NCBI RefSeq assembly: GCF_036023875.1 | Contig: NZ_CP107931.1 | Coordinates: 3,038,001 to 3,102,000 of the forward strand | From: Mycobacterium sp. NBC_00419 | Lineage (GTDB): Bacteria > Actinomycetota > Actinomycetes > Mycobacteriales > Mycobacteriaceae | Direction of reading: 5' to 3' | Length of the DNA: 64,000 nucleotides | Shown here: in pieces, positions 63,064 through 64,000 of the stretch | Numbering within the stretch: the stretch's first letter is position 1 | How the letters are laid out: each line of letters begins with the position of its first letter | Translations under genes and position numbers: made by a program | Notes under the pieces: model-generated | The model's database searches: none | What the model was told of the DNA's origin: nothing | The model's input: only the letters and a program-made list of their open reading frames with translations

Positions 63064-64000
63064 GTGACGCACAATCCCTATGCCGGCCAACCGTTCACGA
63101 CGTCCGACGAGCAGATCGCCGCCGCGTTGGAGCACGTCAGCATCCCCACCTTGCTGCTGTCGCTGGTGCACATCACCGGCGATCCCCGCTACATCCGCGA
63201 GTTCGCCCAGGCCGGCCTGTTCCTCAACGAGGTCCAGGGATTCATGTCGGAGGAGGACAAGGCCAAAGCCCGCGCGCTGGCGTTGCCGGTCATCATCGAC
63301 TACCGCGACCGCGGCTGCCCTGGTCCCGTTGTGCTGGCACCAGACCTGGTTCAGGAGATGCTCGACTGGGCGGCCTGCGAGCACGTCGACGCCGAGTACC
63401 AGCCGATGGTCCTCGAAGAGATGGACCTCGAGGGCGTCGACCCGCGCCGGCCGGCCGCACTCGACCCCGCTGACACCGCGGATTTCCCCGTCGTCGTCAT
63501 CGGCTGCGGCGAGTCGGGTCTGCTGGCCGCGGTCCGCCTCAAGCAGGCCAACATTCCGTTCACCGTCATCGAGAAGAACGCCGGACCCGGCGGAACCTGG
63601 TGGGAGAACAGCTATCCCGGCGCCCGCGTCGACGTCGCCAATCACTTCTACTGCTACAGCTTCGAGCCGTCCAACAACTGGTCGCACTTTTTCGCCGAGC
63701 AGCCCGAGCTGCGGGCCTACTTCGAGGCGGTACTCGAGCGCCACGGCCTCGACGACAACGTCCGCTGGCAGACCGAGGTGGTCTCGGCGGTCTGGAACGA
63801 CGCCGACGGAACCTGGCTGGTCACCGTTCGCGGCGCCGACGGCGTCGAATCCGAGATCCGGGCACGTGCGGTCATCACCGCGGTCGGCCAGCTCAACCGG
63901 CCGCAGATTCCCGACATCGAGGGCGCCGACACCTTCGAGGGCCCGGCCTTCCACTCCGCTGCCTGGGACCACTCCGTCGACGTCACCGGCAAGCGGGTCG
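63064..64000 (+). CDS. Flavin monooxygenase, Baeyer-Villiger type, 3' partial
   Basis: The gene runs past the window end. GTG start after GAGAGGAAC. An N-terminal ~140-residue extension (ATR-type, LEHVSIPTLLLSLVHITGD) precedes the FAD domain: VVVIGCGESGLLAAVRL, then ENSYPGARVDVANHFYCYSF. At the end of the visible part FEGPAFHSAAWD fits the Baeyer-Villiger fingerprint FxGxxxHxxxW. It converts ketones to esters or lactones using NADPH and O2. Mycobacterial members oxidise cyclic and steroid ketones; substrate unknown. Divergent from lipW. Confidence 0.9.
   Translation, partial: MTHNPYAGQPFTTSDEQIAAALEHVSIPTLLLSLVHITGDPRYIREFAQAGLFLNEVQGFMSEEDKAKARALALPVIIDYRDRGCPGPVVLAPDLVQEMLDWAACEHVDAEYQPMVLEEMDLEGVDPRRPAALDPADTADFPVVVIGCGESGLLAAVRLKQANIPFTVIEKNAGPGGTWWENSYPGARVDVANHFYCYSFEPSNNWSHFFAEQPELRAYFEAVLERHGLDDNVRWQTEVVSAVWNDADGTWLVTVRGADGVESEIRARAVITAVGQLNRPQIPDIEGADTFEGPAFHSAAWDHSVDVTGKRV

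Noticed and set aside
1..64000. CRISPR arrays, tRNA/rRNA genes, insertion sequences or prophage genes
   Set aside because: No regularly spaced repeats, cloverleaf-like genes, transposase motifs or phage structural genes were recognised anywhere in the window.

Overview
The window is high-GC actinobacterial DNA, and its gene content marks it as a mycobacterium, most likely a fast-growing environmental Mycolicibacterium. Evidence includes mmpL3, mmpL11, zmp1, paired Mce-associated membrane proteins, two mycobacterial hemophore-like genes, a RicR-type copper repressor, a GTP-dependent pckA and many fadE/fadD genes. The backbone runs in the order of the M. tuberculosis Rv0184-Rv0217c region. Recognised equivalents are Rv0184, Rv0185, Rv0187, ilvD, ricR, an Rv0191-like MFS protein, an Rv0192-like L,D-transpeptidase, zmp1, Rv0199, Rv0200, Rv0201c, mmpL11, Rv0203, Rv0204c, Rv0205, mmpL3, Rv0207c, trmB, Rv0209/Rv0210, pckA, fadD4, fadE3, Rv0216 and lipW. 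These assignments rest on remembered gene order and family resemblance, not on a search. No tRNA, rRNA, CRISPR array or insertion sequence was recognised.

Layout. 1-3.0 kb: an alpha/beta hydrolase cut by the window edge that lacks its nucleophile serine, a DUF2786 gene, a TIGR04338 metallohydrolase and an O-methyltransferase. 3.1-10.2 kb: an Rv0197-like molybdopterin oxidoreductase, an IclR regulator divergent from a BBE-type flavin oxidase plus PhlG-like hydrolase operon, and a large exported protein. 10.2-12.9 kb: ilvD, then a copper-responsive operon with a perfect RicR operator, a DUF305 lipoprotein and RicR. 12.9-15.6 kb: an inserted phototrophy cassette. It holds a Blh-type beta-carotene cleavage enzyme, a proton-pumping rhodopsin with the D-T-E motif and a glycine at the carotenoid-antenna position, and a divergent TetR gene. 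15.7-21.7 kb: an MFS exporter, an L,D-transpeptidase, a membrane-anchored esterase, an ArsR/MFS pair with two operators, and a nitroreductase behind zmp1. 21.7-30.3 kb: zmp1, Mce-associated genes, mmpL11 and two hemophore-like genes. 30.3-45.4 kb: a PrrAB-like two-component system, an M23 lipoprotein, Rv0204c/Rv0205-type membrane proteins, mmpL3, a NYN protein, trmB, two degenerate GTPase-like proteins and pckA. 45.4-47.8 kb: a yybP-ykoY-type manganese riboswitch before a CaCA-family cation exchanger, then a secreted lipoprotein carbonic anhydrase. 47.8-55.9 kb: lipid and acyl-CoA genes. 55.9-59.7 kb: an accessory segment of lower GC with a UDG-like protein, an amidohydrolase, a DUF3558 lipoprotein and a GNAT remnant. 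59.8-64 kb: a lipW-fadE-fadE operon and the start of a Baeyer-Villiger monooxygenase.

The most interesting content is the rhodopsin/Blh cassette. It interrupts the conserved ricR-Rv0191 order, has its own promoter and palindromes, and encodes a pump predicted to accept a carotenoid antenna. The Mn riboswitch leader with two stacked expression-platform hairpins is next. Other points are the pairing of hemophores with a PrrAB-like system and several operator pairs in divergent intergenic regions.
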